Of a stretch of 64,000 nt of DNA, positions 37,080 through 47,139 are shown in pieces (position 1 is the first letter of the stretch; every line of letters starts with the position of its first letter). The notes beneath the pieces were generated by a model. That model was given only the letters and a program-made list of their open reading frames with translations, was not told the DNA's origin and did no database searches. Source of the DNA: Paenibacillus protaetiae (GTDB taxonomy: Bacteria > Bacillota > Bacilli > Paenibacillales > Paenibacillaceae); contig NZ_CP035492.1 of assembly GCF_004135365.1 (NCBI RefSeq), forward strand, positions 3,613,501-3,677,500. Direction: 5' to 3'. A program made the translations under genes and the position numbers.

Positions 37080-38369
37080 ATGGACATGGTTGATGCTCTG
37101 CTGAGACAGCTTGGACAGGCTGCATTGCAGCTTGTACTACAGCCTTATTACTATATAGCGGTATTATTTTTAATCTTCCAATACTCCAGGCAAATCAGGC
37201 TGGAGAGGCAAATGTTTGCGGTTCGGTTGCATATGTGGCCGCGATTGCTGGGCAAAGCTTTAATGATGGGGCTTGCAGCCGGTGCGGTTATGTCGGTGGC
37301 CGGCGTTTTTATCGGCGCGTCATTAACCTCCGAAGCTTTAATTTGGTTATGGGCGGCAGCGGCGGTTTTGATGCTCGTACGGGTGCGCTATTTATGTTTT
37401 GCCTACGGCGCCGGCTTGCTTGCGTTGTTGCAGTGGATTCTTGGCTGGACCGGTCTGGACAGCCAGTCGGGCACGGTCGGTGAGATGGCCGAATCGCTGG
37501 CCGGCATTGATATGCCGGGATTGCTGATGCTTGTGGCGTTACTTCATTTGATCGAAGCACTGCTGGTACGGAGAGGCGGAGATAAGCTGGCTACGCCGCT
37601 TTTTCTGGAAGGCAAACGCGGAAAGCTCGTAGGCGGCTATATGCTGCAAGGCTTTTGGCCGGTGCCGCTGCTTATGCTGGTTCCGGGAGGCGAAGAGACG
37701 GCATCGCTGCCTTGGACGCCGCTGCTCGGCGGCGATTGGAGCGGCGGCTGGTCGATCGTGGCGCTGCCGATGATTATCGGCTTCAGCGAATTGACCCGTT
37801 CGATGCTCCCGGCTGACAAAGCGAAGCATGCAGCTAAAGGGCTGCTGCTGTACAGTATTTGTGTCGCGGCTTTTGCGGCATTGGCCGCTTACGTGCCGGA
37901 GCTGCTGCCGCTCGCGGCAGTATGTTCGCTTGTGCTGCATGAAGCGATTATCTGGCGCAGCCGTGCGGTAGAATCAGCGCGCAGCCCGCTTTATGTGAAC
38001 GACGCGCGCGGGCTGCGCATATTGGGCATTGTGCCGGGGACGCCTGCCGCTGCGATGGAGCTGAAGGCCGGTGAAATATTGCATAAGGTGAACGGCAGGC
38101 GGATTCGGACGAAAGAGGATTTGCATGCCGCCTTGCACGAGAACCCGGCGTTTTGCAAGCTTGAAGTATTGAATCATGATGGAGAACTGAAGTTCGCCCA
38201 GCGTGCCAGATATGCAGGCGAGCATCATCAGCTGGGCGTTATTTTGGCTCCTGATGAGCAGGCTACGTATTATGTATCGGCAGGACCGGGATCGCTGCTG
38301 GAGCTGTTCAGCCGGAAGCGGACCGCAAGCCGCAGAGAACGTTCCTCGGCAGTATCCGCCGGAGATTAA
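37080..38369 (+). CDS. PDZ-domain polytopic membrane protein (MinJ-like)
   Basis: A 429-aa protein with about seven or eight hydrophobic segments (residues 15-290) and one C-terminal PDZ domain (about 305-390). The PDZ domain contains RGLRILGIVPGTPAAAMELKAGEI, which is cytoplasmic or membrane-proximal. B. subtilis has the topological division factor MinJ, with the same TM-plus-PDZ architecture, between ctpB and uvrBA, exactly this position. MinJ links DivIVA to MinD and other polar proteins. Primary sequence similarity cannot be tested here, so the name is by architecture and synteny. The ATG at 37080 has AAGGAG 9 bases upstream. Confidence 0.75.
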   Translation: MDMVDALLRQLGQAALQLVLQPYYYIAVLFLIFQYSRQIRLERQMFAVRLHMWPRLLGKALMMGLAAGAVMSVAGVFIGASLTSEALIWLWAAAAVLMLVRVRYLCFAYGAGLLALLQWILGWTGLDSQSGTVGEMAESLAGIDMPGLLMLVALLHLIEALLVRRGGDKLATPLFLEGKRGKLVGGYMLQGFWPVPLLMLVPGGEETASLPWTPLLGGDWSGGWSIVALPMIIGFSELTRSMLPADKAKHAAKGLLLYSICVAAFAALAAYVPELLPLAAVCSLVLHEAIIWRSRAVESARSPLYVNDARGLRILGIVPGTPAAAMELKAGEILHKVNGRRIRTKEDLHAALHENPAFCKLEVLNHDGELKFAQRARYAGEHHQLGVILAPDEQATYYVSAGPGSLLELFSRKRTASRRERSSAVSAGD

Positions 38370-38427
38370 GACAGCCCGGGCTGTTATCGGGTCGCGTGAT
38401 CAGCGCCCGGATCATTTCATAGTTGCG

Positions 38428-38470
38428 CAGGGCCTTAGACGATCGGATAGATGCGGTCTAAGGCCCTGTT
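38428..38470 (+). terminator. Terminator of the MinJ-like gene
   Basis: CAGGGCCTTAGAC (38428-38440) pairs perfectly with GTCTAAGGCCCTG (38456-38468) and is followed by TTATGTT. A strong 13-bp stem separates this unit from the uvrBA promoter. Confidence 0.75.
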
Positions 38471-38543
38471 ATGTTGTACGGCTCCGGACAGCTGCAGTGG
38501 CAGACGGTGCACGAAACCGCAGACATGCACAGGCTGTTAGAGA

Positions 38544-38591
38544 TTGCAACAGCTGCCGCATAACGGTATAATAAATGGGAACACATATTCC
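38544..38591 (+). promoter_or_regulatory. uvrBA promoter with LexA-type SOS box
   Basis: TTGCAA (38544-38549) and TATAAT (38567-38572) are 17 bases apart. Six bases after the -10 is GGAACACATATTCC (38578-38591). This differs from the Bacillus LexA consensus CGAAC-N4-GTTCG at its outer bases and one core base. A box here would block promoter clearance. uvrBA is a classical SOS operon, so LexA control is likely. Confidence 0.7.
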
Positions 38592-38659
38592 TATTAAAAT
38601 AGATAGAAACTTTGGCCATACTAGATTTCATATAGATCATTTACAAAGAGCGGATCGGG

Positions 38660-40669
38660 GTGAAGGAGAACGTGAAGCAACCGGAATTGCAAAACAAATT
38701 ATTCGTGCTGAAGTCTGAATACAAGCCGCAAGGCGACCAGCCGGCAGCGATACGCGAGCTGGTGAACGGCGTGCAGGCGGGCAAGAGGCATCAGACGCTG
38801 CTTGGCGCAACCGGCACGGGGAAAACGTACACGATTGCCAATACGATCAAAGAGCTGAACCGGCCTACGCTGGTTATTGCCCATAACAAAACGCTCGCCG
38901 CACAGCTGTGCAGCGAGTTTAAGGAGTTTTTTCCGGACAATGCGGTTGAGTATTTCGTCAGCTATTACGATTACTATCAGCCGGAAGCTTATATCCCTTC
39001 TTCGGATACGTATATCGAAAAGGACTCCAGCATTAACGATGAGATTGATAAGCTGCGCCACTCGGCGACCAGTTCGCTGTTCGAACGCCGGGACGTTATT
39101 ATCGTTGCCAGCGTTTCATGCATTTACGGTCTCGGTTCGCCGTCGGAATACGGCAGCTTGACGCTAAGCCTGCGGGTAGGCATGGAGAAATCGCGGAACG
39201 AAATTTTGCACCGGCTTGTCGACATTCAATACCAGCGGAACGATATTAACTTTATCCGGGGGACGTTCCGCGTGCGCGGAGACATCGTGGAAATTTTCCC
39301 GGTTGCCAATAATGAGCGGGCGATACGGGTAGAACTGTTTGGCGACGAAATCGAACGGATAACGGAAATTGATGTGCTGACCGGCGAAATTGTGGCGGAG
39401 CGGGAACATGCGACGATTTTTCCGGCTTCCCACTTTGTTACGCATGAAGAAACGATGAAACGGGCGCTCGAAAATATTGAGAGAGAGCTGGAGGAGCGGC
39501 TTGCGGAGCTGCGAGAAAACGGCAAACTGCTGGAAGCGCAGCGGCTGGAGCAGCGTACCCGCTATGACCTTGAGATGATGGCAGAGATGGGATTCTGCTC
39601 TGGCATCGAGAACTACTCCGGTCCGCTTACGTTCCGCGAAAGAGGATCAACTCCTTATACGCTGTTTGATTATTTTCCGGATGACATGCTGATTGTAATC
39701 GACGAGTCGCATGTGACGCTGCCGCAAATCCGGGCAATGTACAACGGCGACCGGGCACGCAAGGAGATGCTGGTGTCGCACGGGTTCCGGCTGCCTTCGG
39801 CGCTTGACAACCGTCCTCTTAAATTCGAAGAGTTTGAAGAGAAGGCGAATCAGCTAATTTATGTATCGGCAACACCCGGCCCGTACGAACTGGAGCATTG
39901 CCCGGAGATGGTGGAACAGATTATACGACCTACCGGTCTGCTTGATCCGATTATCGAGGTTCGGCCTACCAAAGGGCAAATTGATGATTTGCTTGGTGAA
40001 ATCCGCGACCGTATCGCCAAGGATGAACGTGTCCTGGTGACCACGCTAACGAAAAAGATGGCGGAGGACTTGACCGACTATTTAAAAGAAGTAGGCATCA
40101 AGGTCCGTTATTTGCATTCGGATATTAAGACGCTTGAGCGTATGGCTATTTTGCGCGATTTACGCCTGGGCACTTTTCATGTGCTGGTGGGGATCAACTT
40201 GCTGCGGGAAGGCCTCGACCTGCCGGAAGTGTCGCTCGTATCCATTTTGGACGCGGATAAGGAAGGTTTCCTGCGTTCGGAGCGTTCGCTTATTCAAACG
40301 ATCGGGCGGGCTGCCCGCAACAGCGACGGCCGCGTGCTGATGTACGCGGATAAAATAACCGATTCGATGGATAAGGCGATCAAAGAGACGGAAAGGCGGC
40401 GCGCCATTCAAATTGCTTATAATGAGAAGCATGGCATTACGCCGCAGACGATTCGCAAACGCGTGTACGATGTGATTGAAGCTACGAAGGTAGCTGAGCA
40501 GAAGGCCGATTATTTAACCGGTGCAGCTTCCGGCAAAATGAGCAAAAAGGATCGCCAGTCGCTCATTCAGCGTCTGGAGGCCGAAATGAAGGACGCCGCG
40601 AAAAACCTGCAGTTCGAGCGCGCTGCAGAACTGCGTGATGCGCTTCTCGAGCTTCGCGCAGACGAATAG
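38660..40669 (+). CDS. uvrB: Excinuclease ABC subunit B
   Basis: Damage-verifying helicase-like subunit of nucleotide excision repair. The 669-aa protein has Walker [16 protein letters not shown], the beta-hairpin [20 protein letters not shown], and [33 protein letters not shown] and [12 protein letters not shown] give helicase motifs V and VI. The C-terminal UVR domain (residues about 628-663; [22 protein letters not shown]) binds UvrC or UvrA. The start is uncertain between GTG 38660 and GTG 38672. AAGGAG at 38663-38668 suits neither perfectly, being 3 bases from the second. Family alignment begins near [14 protein letters not shown]. Confidence 0.97.
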   Translation: MKENVKQPELQNKLFVLKSEYKPQGDQPAAIRELVNGVQAGKRHQTLLGATGTGKTYTIANTIKELNRPTLVIAHNKTLAAQLCSEFKEFFPDNAVEYFVSYYDYYQPEAYIPSSDTYIEKDSSINDEIDKLRHSATSSLFERRDVIIVASVSCIYGLGSPSEYGSLTLSLRVGMEKSRNEILHRLVDIQYQRNDINFIRGTFRVRGDIVEIFPVANNERAIRVELFGDEIERITEIDVLTGEIVAEREHATIFPASHFVTHEETMKRALENIERELEERLAELRENGKLLEAQRLEQRTRYDLEMMAEMGFCSGIENYSGPLTFRERGSTPYTLFDYFPDDMLIVIDESHVTLPQIRAMYNGDRARKEMLVSHGFRLPSALDNRPLKFEEFEEKANQLIYVSATPGPYELEHCPEMVEQIIRPTGLLDPIIEVRPTKGQIDDLLGEIRDRIAKDERVLVTTLTKKMAEDLTDYLKEVGIKVRYLHSDIKTLERMAILRDLRLGTFHVLVGINLLREGLDLPEVSLVSILDADKEGFLRSERSLIQTIGRAARNSDGRVLMYADKITDSMDKAIKETERRRAIQIAYNEKHGITPQTIRKRVYDVIEATKVAEQKADYLTGAASGKMSKKDRQSLIQRLEAEMKDAAKNLQFERAAELRDALLELRADE

Positions 40670-40683
40670 CTGATAGAGGACGG

Positions 40684-40714
40684 AGCCCAGCCTCCTGCAA
40701 GGAGCGCCTGGGCT
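40684..40714 (+). terminator. Hairpin after uvrB
   Basis: AGCCCAG and CTGGGCT pair, with an inner CTCC-TGCAA-GGAG helix. There is almost no T-tract (TGATTATG), so it may be a weak terminator or an mRNA-stabilising structure between uvrB and uvrA. Confidence 0.4.
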
Positions 40715-40753
40715 TGATTATGCATAGCCGCTGATGCGAAAAGCACAGCCTGC

Positions 40754-40917
40754 GCTTACGAAGTTGTTTTTCGCTATCGCGAAAAACAAAGCGAATGCTT
40801 ACGAAGTCGTTTCTCGCTATCGCGAAAAACAAGCGAATGCTTACGAAGTCGTTTCTCGCTATCGCGAAAAACAAGCGAATGCTTACGAAGTTGTTTTTCG
40901 CTATCGCGAAAAACTTT
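40754..40917 (+). repeat. Four tandem 42-bp hairpin repeats upstream of uvrA
   Basis: Copies start at 40754, 40797, 40839 and 40881, with periods 43, 42 and 42 (the first has one extra A; the last is cut short). Each begins GCTTACGAAG and contains GTTTTTCGC-TATC-GCGAAAAAC or a one-base variant (GTTTCTCGC). This gives a 9-bp hairpin with a TATC loop. The array ends exactly at the uvrA ribosome binding site (AGGAGGGG, 40918-40925). The repeat has no spacers, so it is not CRISPR. The period is 14 codons, so both strands stay open in one frame, but no real gene is likely. Confidence 0.9.
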
Positions 40918-40931
40918 AGGAGGGGTCCATA

Positions 40932-43814
40932 GTGGCAAGTGACCAGATTGTGATTAAAGGCGCGCGAGCGCATAATTTGAAAAATATCGACGTCACCATT
41001 CCGCGCGACAAGTTTGTTGTGCTGACCGGGTTAAGCGGATCGGGCAAGTCATCGCTTGCATTTGATACGATTTATGCCGAAGGGCAGCGCCGTTATGTGG
41101 AATCGCTGTCCGCTTACGCGCGCCAGTTTCTCGGTCAAATGGAAAAGCCGGACGTCGATTCGATTGACGGGCTGTCGCCGGCGATTTCGATCGACCAGAA
41201 AACAACGAGCCGCAACCCCCGTTCGACGGTAGGCACGGTTACAGAAATTTACGACTATTTGCGCTTGCTGTACGCGCGGATTGGCAAACCGCATTGCCCG
41301 GAGCACGGCATTGAAATTTCGTCGCAGACGGTTGAGCAGATGGTGGACCGCATTATGGAATATCCGGAGCGCACAAAGCTGCAAATATTGGCGCCGGTTG
41401 TATCCGGCCGTAAAGGTGAGCATACGAAGCTGCTGGCTGACATTCAGAAGCAGGGGTTTGTCCGCGTCCGGATTAACGGCGAAATGCGGGAGCTTTCGGA
41501 GAAAATTGAGCTGGAAAAAAACAAAAAGCATACGATTGAAGTTATTATAGACCGGATTGTCGTTAAACCGGATATTGAAAGCCGCCTGGCCGATTCGCTT
41601 GAGACGGCGCTTAAGCTGGCGGAAGGACGGGTGCTGGTCGACATTATCGACAAAGAAGAGCTGCTGTTCAGCTCCAACCTCGCCTGCCCGATTTGCGGAT
41701 TCAGCATGGACGAGCTGACGCCGCGCATGTTCTCCTTTAACAGCCCGTTTGGCGCTTGTCCGGACTGTGACGGCCTTGGCGCTAAAATGATCGTTGATCC
41801 GGATCTGCTTATTTCCGACTGGAGCAAAACGATCGAAGACGGCGCTTTTGAAGCTTGGGCAGGCAGCACCTCCAACTATTACCCGCAATTTATGGCGGCA
41901 GTCTGCAAACATTACAGCATTCCAACTAATGTGCCGGTGTCGGAGCTGTCGCAAGACCAGCTGAAAAAGCTGCTGTACGGCACCGGCGGCGAACGTGTCC
42001 GTTTTATATACGAAAGCGACTTTGGCGGCCGCAAGGAAGCGCATGTTCCGTTTGAAGGCATTGTGAACAATTTGGAGCGGCGTTACCGTGACACGCCTTC
42101 TGAGTCGATGCGGGAGCATATTGAACAATATATGAGCTCCAAGCCATGCGGCACGTGCAAAGGGCATCGGCTGCGCAAGGAAACATTGGCGGTCACGGTA
42201 GGCGAGCAAAATATTTCGTATGTGACTTCATTGTCCATTGGCGATGCACAGCAGTTTTTTAACGCATTGCAGCTGAACGACAAGGAGAAGCTGATCGCCC
42301 ATCTGATTTTGAAGGAAATTAACGGGCGCCTTGGCTTCCTGGTGAATGTCGGCCTTGAATATTTGACGATGAGCCGTGCAGCAGGCACATTATCGGGCGG
42401 AGAAGCGCAGCGGATCAGACTGGCTACGCAGATCGGTTCCAGCTTGATGGGCGTGTTGTACATTTTGGACGAGCCGAGTATCGGATTGCATCAGCGGGAC
42501 AACGACCGTCTGATTGAGACGCTGCAGCATATGCGGGATATCGGCAACACGCTTATTGTTGTTGAGCATGACGAGGATACGATGCTGGCATCCGATTATA
42601 TTATTGACGTTGGCCCTGGCCCGGGCATCCATGGCGGTACAATCGTTGCGCAAGGAACACCGGCTGAAGTGATGGCCAATGAACATTCGATCACCGGCCA
42701 ATATTTAAGCGGACGGAAATTTATTGAGGTGCCGCTGAAACGGCGGGCAACGTCGGACAAATGGCTGGAAGTCCGCGGCGCCAAGCAGAACAACTTGAAA
42801 AATGTTAACGTTAAAATCCCGTTAGGCGTATTTACCGCCGTAACCGGCGTATCCGGTTCGGGTAAATCGACCTTTGTTAACGAGATTGTGTATAAGACGC
42901 TGGCAAGAGACTTGAATAAAGCGAAAACACGTCCAGGCGAATATAAGGAAATGCGCGGGCTGGAGCATTTGGACAAAGTCATCGATATCGACCAGTCGCC
43001 AATCGGCCGTACGCCGCGCTCCAACCCGGCAACGTATACCGGCGTATTTGACGATATTCGCGACGTTTATTCCGCGACCAACGAAGCGAAAGTGCGCGGC
43101 TACAAAAAAGGGCGGTTCAGCTTTAACGTCAAAGGCGGACGCTGCGAGGCTTGCCGCGGCGACGGCATTATTAAAATCGAAATGCATTTCCTTCCCGATG
43201 TATATGTGCCGTGCGAAGTATGTAAAGGGAAACGGTATAACCGCGAGACACTGGATGTGAAATATAAAGGCAAAAACATCGCAGAAGTGCTGGAGATGAC
43301 CATTGAGGACGGCTGCGAGTTTTTCAAAAACATTCCGCGCATTCACCGCAAGCTGCAAGCTTTGCTGGATGTTGGCTTAGGTTATATGCAGCTGGGCCAG
43401 CCATCTACAACGATGTCGGGCGGCGAAGCGCAGCGCGTGAAGCTGGCGGCGGAGCTGTACCGCAGAAGTACCGGCAAGACGCTTTATATTCTCGATGAAC
43501 CGACCACGGGTTTGCATGTGGACGATATCGACCGCCTGCTGGCGGTTCTGCATCGCATTGTTGATTCCGGCGAATCTGTGCTTGTGATCGAACATAATTT
43601 GGATGTAATCAAAACAGCCGATTATTTAATTGATCTCGGACCGGAAGGCGGCAGCGGAGGCGGGACGATTATAGCAACCGGGACGCCGGAGCAGGTCGTA
43701 AAAGTTCCGCAGTCGTATACCGGGAAGTATTTGAAGCCGGTGATGGAACGCGATTTGGCGCGGACGGTTGCGAAGCACGAAGCGCAGGCAGGGGTGGCTG
43801 CAGGCCAGGAGTAA
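40932..43814 (+). CDS. uvrA: Excinuclease ABC subunit A
   Basis: Damage-recognition ATPase of nucleotide excision repair. The 960-aa protein has two ABC modules: Walker [21 protein letters not shown] and [15 protein letters not shown], and signatures [16 protein letters not shown] and [15 protein letters not shown]. Walker B sequences are [15 protein letters not shown] and [15 protein letters not shown]. Zinc-finger cysteines appear at [10 protein letters not shown] / CPDCDG and CEACRGDG / CEVCKG. The start is GTG at 40932, with AGGAGGGG 6 bases upstream. It is the second gene of the SOS-linked uvrBA pair, separated from uvrB by the hairpin repeats. Confidence 0.98.
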   Translation: MASDQIVIKGARAHNLKNIDVTIPRDKFVVLTGLSGSGKSSLAFDTIYAEGQRRYVESLSAYARQFLGQMEKPDVDSIDGLSPAISIDQKTTSRNPRSTVGTVTEIYDYLRLLYARIGKPHCPEHGIEISSQTVEQMVDRIMEYPERTKLQILAPVVSGRKGEHTKLLADIQKQGFVRVRINGEMRELSEKIELEKNKKHTIEVIIDRIVVKPDIESRLADSLETALKLAEGRVLVDIIDKEELLFSSNLACPICGFSMDELTPRMFSFNSPFGACPDCDGLGAKMIVDPDLLISDWSKTIEDGAFEAWAGSTSNYYPQFMAAVCKHYSIPTNVPVSELSQDQLKKLLYGTGGERVRFIYESDFGGRKEAHVPFEGIVNNLERRYRDTPSESMREHIEQYMSSKPCGTCKGHRLRKETLAVTVGEQNISYVTSLSIGDAQQFFNALQLNDKEKLIAHLILKEINGRLGFLVNVGLEYLTMSRAAGTLSGGEAQRIRLATQIGSSLMGVLYILDEPSIGLHQRDNDRLIETLQHMRDIGNTLIVVEHDEDTMLASDYIIDVGPGPGIHGGTIVAQGTPAEVMANEHSITGQYLSGRKFIEVPLKRRATSDKWLEVRGAKQNNLKNVNVKIPLGVFTAVTGVSGSGKSTFVNEIVYKTLARDLNKAKTRPGEYKEMRGLEHLDKVIDIDQSPIGRTPRSNPATYTGVFDDIRDVYSATNEAKVRGYKKGRFSFNVKGGRCEACRGDGIIKIEMHFLPDVYVPCEVCKGKRYNRETLDVKYKGKNIAEVLEMTIEDGCEFFKNIPRIHRKLQALLDVGLGYMQLGQPSTTMSGGEAQRVKLAAELYRRSTGKTLYILDEPTTGLHVDDIDRLLAVLHRIVDSGESVLVIEHNLDVIKTADYLIDLGPEGGSGGGTIIATGTPEQVVKVPQSYTGKYLKPVMERDLARTVAKHEAQAGVAAGQE

Positions 43815-43828
43815 CCCTGCTGCACCAA

Positions 43829-43864
43829 ACGATTGCTTTCTTCAAGAAAGCAATCGTTTTTTTT
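43829..43864 (+). terminator. Terminator of uvrA
   Basis: ACGATTGCTTTCTT pairs with AAGAAAGCAATCGT around a one- to four-base loop and is followed by eight T residues. A very strong intrinsic terminator. Confidence 0.9.
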
Positions 43865-43972
43865 GTTATAAATTCGGGTAAGCTGGGACATTTTATAAAA
43901 GAGGGTCTTTTGTATCGCAATAAACAAATTTTTGAAAATCGTTACAAACTTGTTACGAATGGAAAATGGCAC

Positions 43973-44001
43973 TTGCAACCTCTCATGTAAACGGATAACA
44001 T
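43973..44001 (+). promoter_or_regulatory. Promoter candidate for the 71-aa membrane protein
   Basis: TTGCAA (43973-43978), 17 bases, TAACAT (43996-44001). AAAGGAGG follows at 44031-44038. The AT-rich stretch upstream has direct TTGTTAC / GTTACAA sequences of unknown meaning. Confidence 0.5.
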
Positions 44002-44045
44002 TAAGGATAATATAGGCAAGTTGTGAATAAAAAGGAGGGCCACCG

Positions 44046-44261
44046 ATGTTTTTGGCAGAAGAAGCGGCAGAATCAGCAAGCAACATAAACACATTCGACT
44101 GGTTTATGCTGGCGTTTACCTTATTGATCTTAATTGGGTTGATCCGTTTGTTACGAGTCAAGCCGAATAAAAATTATTTTGCCATCGGCTGGACATGCTT
44201 ATCGCTTGTATTGTTTTTAGCAATCGACTACATCATGATTTTTAAAATATGGATGGCTTAA
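44046..44261 (+). CDS. Small two-helix membrane protein, 71 aa
   Basis: An excellent AAAGGAGG precedes the ATG at 44046, and a terminator follows the stop, so this is a real single-gene unit. The product has an acidic N-terminus (MFLAEEAAESASN) and two hydrophobic helices (FMLAFTLLILIGLIRLL and FAIGWTCLSLVLFLAIDYIMI). A basic RVKPNKN hairpin joins them. The layout resembles the DUF2759-type small membrane proteins of Bacillales, but I cannot confirm it. The function is unknown. Confidence 0.75.
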   Translation: MFLAEEAAESASNINTFDWFMLAFTLLILIGLIRLLRVKPNKNYFAIGWTCLSLVLFLAIDYIMIFKIWMA

Positions 44262-44268
44262 CAACAAA

Positions 44269-44302
44269 GGCCTGGCGGAACATTTCCGTCGGGTCTTTTT
44301 TT
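44269..44302 (+). terminator. Terminator of the small membrane protein gene
   Basis: GGCCTGGCGGAA pairs throughout with TTCCGTCGGGTC (three G-T pairs) around a CAT loop, followed by T7. Confidence 0.8.
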
Positions 44303-44392
44303 GTGCACCCTCAGCCAATGCGTTGCTTGCCTCCGGCCGTTCGTCTGCCCGTCAAAGACGAATTTACTTCGTTAACCGTTAAGCCGGTTAAC

Positions 44393-44435
44393 AAAAAAAA
44401 CCGTGCATCCCGGGGCTGCCGGTATGCACGGTTTT
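44393..44435 (-). terminator. Terminator of the minus-strand isomerase gene
   Basis: Read on the minus strand, AAAACCGTGCAT pairs with ATGCACGGTTTT across a GC-rich loop and runs into eight U residues (A-run at 44393-44400 on the plus strand). A small GTTAACCG/CGGTTAAC palindrome lies next to it at 44371-44392. Confidence 0.8.
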
Positions 44436-44444
44436 GATGTAAGG

Positions 44445-45413
44445 CTATACCCACCACATCTCGCCAAGCGGCTCGCGGATGAGAACTTGCTGCAAGTTTT
44501 GCACCGCTTTGGAGAAACCTTCGTCAACGGACATCAGGCCGTCTTCATGTTCAATGCTGACGACATAATCGTAGCCGACAAGGCGGAGCGCGCTAATAAT
44601 GTCAGCCCATGTTTTCATGTCATGGCCGAATCCTACCGTACGGAACTGCCATGCACGGTCGAGCATCATCGTGTACGACTGCATATCCGTTACGCCGTGA
44701 TGGTTAATGTTCACCGGATCAATCGACGTATCTTTCGCATGGAAGTGATGGATCGCGCCGGCGCGGCCCAAAATGTTAACTGCCTGCACTGGATCGATGC
44801 CTTGCCACCACATATGGCTAGGGTCAAGGTTGGCGCCAATAACATTGCCTACCGCTTCACGCAGGCGAAGCAGCGTGGACGGGCTGTGGACGGAGAAGCC
44901 GCCGTGCAGCTCAAGGCCGATTTTTACGCCGCTTTTTTCGGCGATGCCGCCAACTTCAGTCCAGTAAGGGATCACTTTCTCTTCCCATTGCCATTTCAAA
45001 ATTTCCTGATAGTCGTTTGGCCAAGGAGCTACCGGCCAGTTTGGATATTTAGCGCCTTCATGATCGCCCGGGCAGCCGGAGAACGTGTTCACGACAGGCA
45101 CCTCGAGACGGTTAGCCAGCTCGATCGTTTTACGGATCACTTCATCATCCGGTGCGGCAAGCGCTTGCTGCGGATGAAGCGGGTTTGCGTGAGCGCTAAG
45201 CGCGCTGATGGTCAGGCCGCGGGATTCAACCGCTTGTTTAAACGCTTTCAATTTGCCTGCGTCGGCAAGCAATACATCCGGGTTGCAATGTGCGTTGCCC
45301 GGGTAGCCGCCGGTACCGATTTCAACCGCTTCAAGGCCTTTTGCAGCAATGTAGTCGAGCGCTTCTTCAAATGGCTTGTTCGCAAATAATACAGCAAAAA
45401 CGCCTAATTTCAT
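44445..45413 (-). CDS. Sugar phosphate isomerase/epimerase (xylose isomerase-like TIM barrel)
   Basis: A 322-aa AP-endonuclease-2-type TIM barrel protein. Likely metal ligands appear in GLELHGGFSVHSP (Glu), NLDPSHMWWQGIDP (Asp/His), HFHAKDTSID (His) and VSIEHEDGLM (Glu near the end). Relatives act on inositol derivatives, hydroxypyruvate, tagatose or other free sugars, and substrate cannot be told from sequence. AAGGAGG lies upstream of the ATG at 45413. The gene is monocistronic, with its own promoter and terminator and no sugar transporter neighbours. Confidence 0.88.
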   Translation of the reverse strand: MKLGVFAVLFANKPFEEALDYIAAKGLEAVEIGTGGYPGNAHCNPDVLLADAGKLKAFKQAVESRGLTISALSAHANPLHPQQALAAPDDEVIRKTIELANRLEVPVVNTFSGCPGDHEGAKYPNWPVAPWPNDYQEILKWQWEEKVIPYWTEVGGIAEKSGVKIGLELHGGFSVHSPSTLLRLREAVGNVIGANLDPSHMWWQGIDPVQAVNILGRAGAIHHFHAKDTSIDPVNINHHGVTDMQSYTMMLDRAWQFRTVGFGHDMKTWADIISALRLVGYDYVVSIEHEDGLMSVDEGFSKAVQNLQQVLIREPLGEMWWV

Positions 45414-45469
45414 AGTATATTACAGCCTCCTTGGTTAGATAGGTTCGTAGAGATAAGTCAATCGATTTT

Positions 45470-45497
45470 ATTATAGCATTTCTAACTATTTCGCCAA
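45470..45497 (-). promoter_or_regulatory. Promoter of the isomerase gene
   Basis: On the minus strand TTGGCG (45497-45492), a 16-base spacer and a perfect TATAAT (45475-45470) lie about 57 bases upstream of the start codon. Confidence 0.6.
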
Positions 45498-45603
45498 GCA
45501 GGTAGCTCAAAACAAAGCAAAATTGCATAAAAAATAAACAATCGCCGCCGCCCTGCCGACAATTAAAGGGTAACACTATTTTCCATATTGGGGTGAAAGA
45601 AAG

Positions 45604-46929
45604 ATGAAAAGAAAAAAATGGCCGGCCGCGCTGATGGGATTGCTGCTTCTTATGTTTGCTGTGCTGCCGGCAACCGCATTCGGGGCAGACGCAGCTAACA
45701 GCGGTACGGTTGAGCTGAAGCTGAAATCCGGACAGCCTTCGATGCAAATCAACGGCCAAACGTCCGCGATATTGGCGCCTTATGAAACAAGCGGCACGAC
45801 GATGGTTCCGCTGCGCGTCATTACGGAAGCTTTTAAAGCCGGAATCGATTATCAAAAAGGCGTAATCAGGCTGAAGTATAATGACCGCAATGTCGTATTG
45901 ACGATCGGCAGCAAAGACGTAACCGTAAACGGAACGGTCAAACAGGTTGCGGTAGCGCCGGTGCTGGTCAATAACTCTACCTTTGTTCCGCTGCGTGTCA
46001 TTGTTGAAGCATTTGGGGCGAAAGTAGACTGGAACCAGACGACCAAAGCGATCACCATTACCGGCAGCTTGCAGTCGGAGGCGCTTAAGCGGATTGGCAG
46101 CAGCTATGAAGGCTACTCCATCAAGGATCCAAAGAGCTATGGCTTAACGGATTTTTCGTCTGTTGGCTCTTTTGCTGCCTGGTCGAACGAAGATATGACA
46201 ACCGAGCTTGTCATTACGACTGATATTGTGGACCAAACATTTACTTCAAGCGAGCTGCGCCAGCAGCTGAAAGACAGCTGGTTTGAGGAAGATGAACAAA
46301 GCATCGCTGAACAAACGGTGACGGTTAACGGCACTGCCTTTGAAACGATATATTCCGTGTTTGAGGACTCCGTCGTGCAATACCGCACAGCGCAAAAAGG
46401 CGATATGGTTTATACAGCGTTTGTTGTGACGGACGGCTCGAGTGCAAGCGATCTTGCTCCATATGAAGAGCTGCTGAACAGCTTAACGCTTAGCTTTGAT
46501 AAAGCAACAGCGGCGGATATTGTCGTGCCCGGTGATGTGCACGCCGATTACGGCGATAGCGTAACGGCTGTTGTGCCGGGGTATTGGGCTGGCAGCTCCT
46601 ATGATCAAGAGGGCGGAGATTTTTATTTGTTCCATGACGGTTACTTCTCTATTTCGCTTTTAGACGAGGAAGATACGGCTGATTTCGAACAAGAAGATGA
46701 CATAGCCGCTTCAGAACTGGTTCCGCTGCCGTCTATCAAAATTAGCGGCAAAAATGCGGAAGTGTACAAGCAGGAGAATGAGGAAGAGAACGGCACCAAT
46801 TATTTTATTTTTGTAGAGAACGGCAGCCAATTAATTGTAATTCAATATTTTATCGGAAACGGGCAGCGCGAGCAGGGCAACTTGCAGGACGTGCAGCGTG
46901 TGCTCAGCTCCATTCAAATCAAAGCTTAA
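45604..46929 (+). CDS. Secreted stalk-domain (copper amine oxidase N-terminal) protein
   Basis: A 441-aa exported protein. The signal peptide is KRKKWPAALMGLLLLMFAVLPATAFG-like (about residues 1-27). It is followed by a paired stalk domain (residues about 35-155) with TTMVPLRVITEAFKAGIDY and STFVPLRVIVEAFGAKVDW. A C-terminal mixed domain (about 160-441), rich in acidic and aromatic residues, contains SSYEGYSIKDPKSYGL and recurrent beta-strand patterns. The second half resembles PsbP/DUF-type domains but is not recognised with confidence. GGTGAAAGA precedes the ATG at 45604. It is a second, unlinked member of the same family as the gene at 15006. Confidence 0.82.
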   Translation: MKRKKWPAALMGLLLLMFAVLPATAFGADAANSGTVELKLKSGQPSMQINGQTSAILAPYETSGTTMVPLRVITEAFKAGIDYQKGVIRLKYNDRNVVLTIGSKDVTVNGTVKQVAVAPVLVNNSTFVPLRVIVEAFGAKVDWNQTTKAITITGSLQSEALKRIGSSYEGYSIKDPKSYGLTDFSSVGSFAAWSNEDMTTELVITTDIVDQTFTSSELRQQLKDSWFEEDEQSIAEQTVTVNGTAFETIYSVFEDSVVQYRTAQKGDMVYTAFVVTDGSSASDLAPYEELLNSLTLSFDKATAADIVVPGDVHADYGDSVTAVVPGYWAGSSYDQEGGDFYLFHDGYFSISLLDEEDTADFEQEDDIAASELVPLPSIKISGKNAEVYKQENEEENGTNYFIFVENGSQLIVIQYFIGNGQREQGNLQDVQRVLSSIQIKA

Positions 46930-46964
46930 TTCATCTATTTGCAAGAGCAGTCTGAATAGCCAGG

Positions 46965-47004
46965 CCAAACCGGAAACCGCCAGCTGGCGGTTTCCGGTTT
47001 TTTT
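46965..47004 (+). terminator. Terminator of the second stalk gene
   Basis: A perfect palindrome of 17-base arms (AAACCGGAAACCGCCAG and its complement) spans 46965-46998 and is followed by further T residues to 47004. Confidence 0.85.
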
Positions 47005-47139
47005 GATTGGGAATACTACTAAACAGCTGTTTTTCCGGCATTGCCAGCATTGTGTGGTGGATTCGCGGGCGGCGGTTTGTTACACTATGAATAACAGTTT
47101 TCAAAGTATAGTAACTTTAGTGGAGGATGTTTAGTCAAT

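Noticed and set aside
40754..40917. CRISPR-like array
   Set aside because: Copies are contiguous with no unique spacers, and no cas genes are in the window.
40734..40919. 61-aa open frame with 14-residue repeats
   Set aside because: It exists only because the 42-bp DNA repeat is a multiple of three. There is no ribosome binding site and both strands are open.
44371..44392. GTTAACCG/CGGTTAAC palindrome as an operator
   Set aside because: It lies at the 3' end of a gene next to a terminator, with no promoter nearby.
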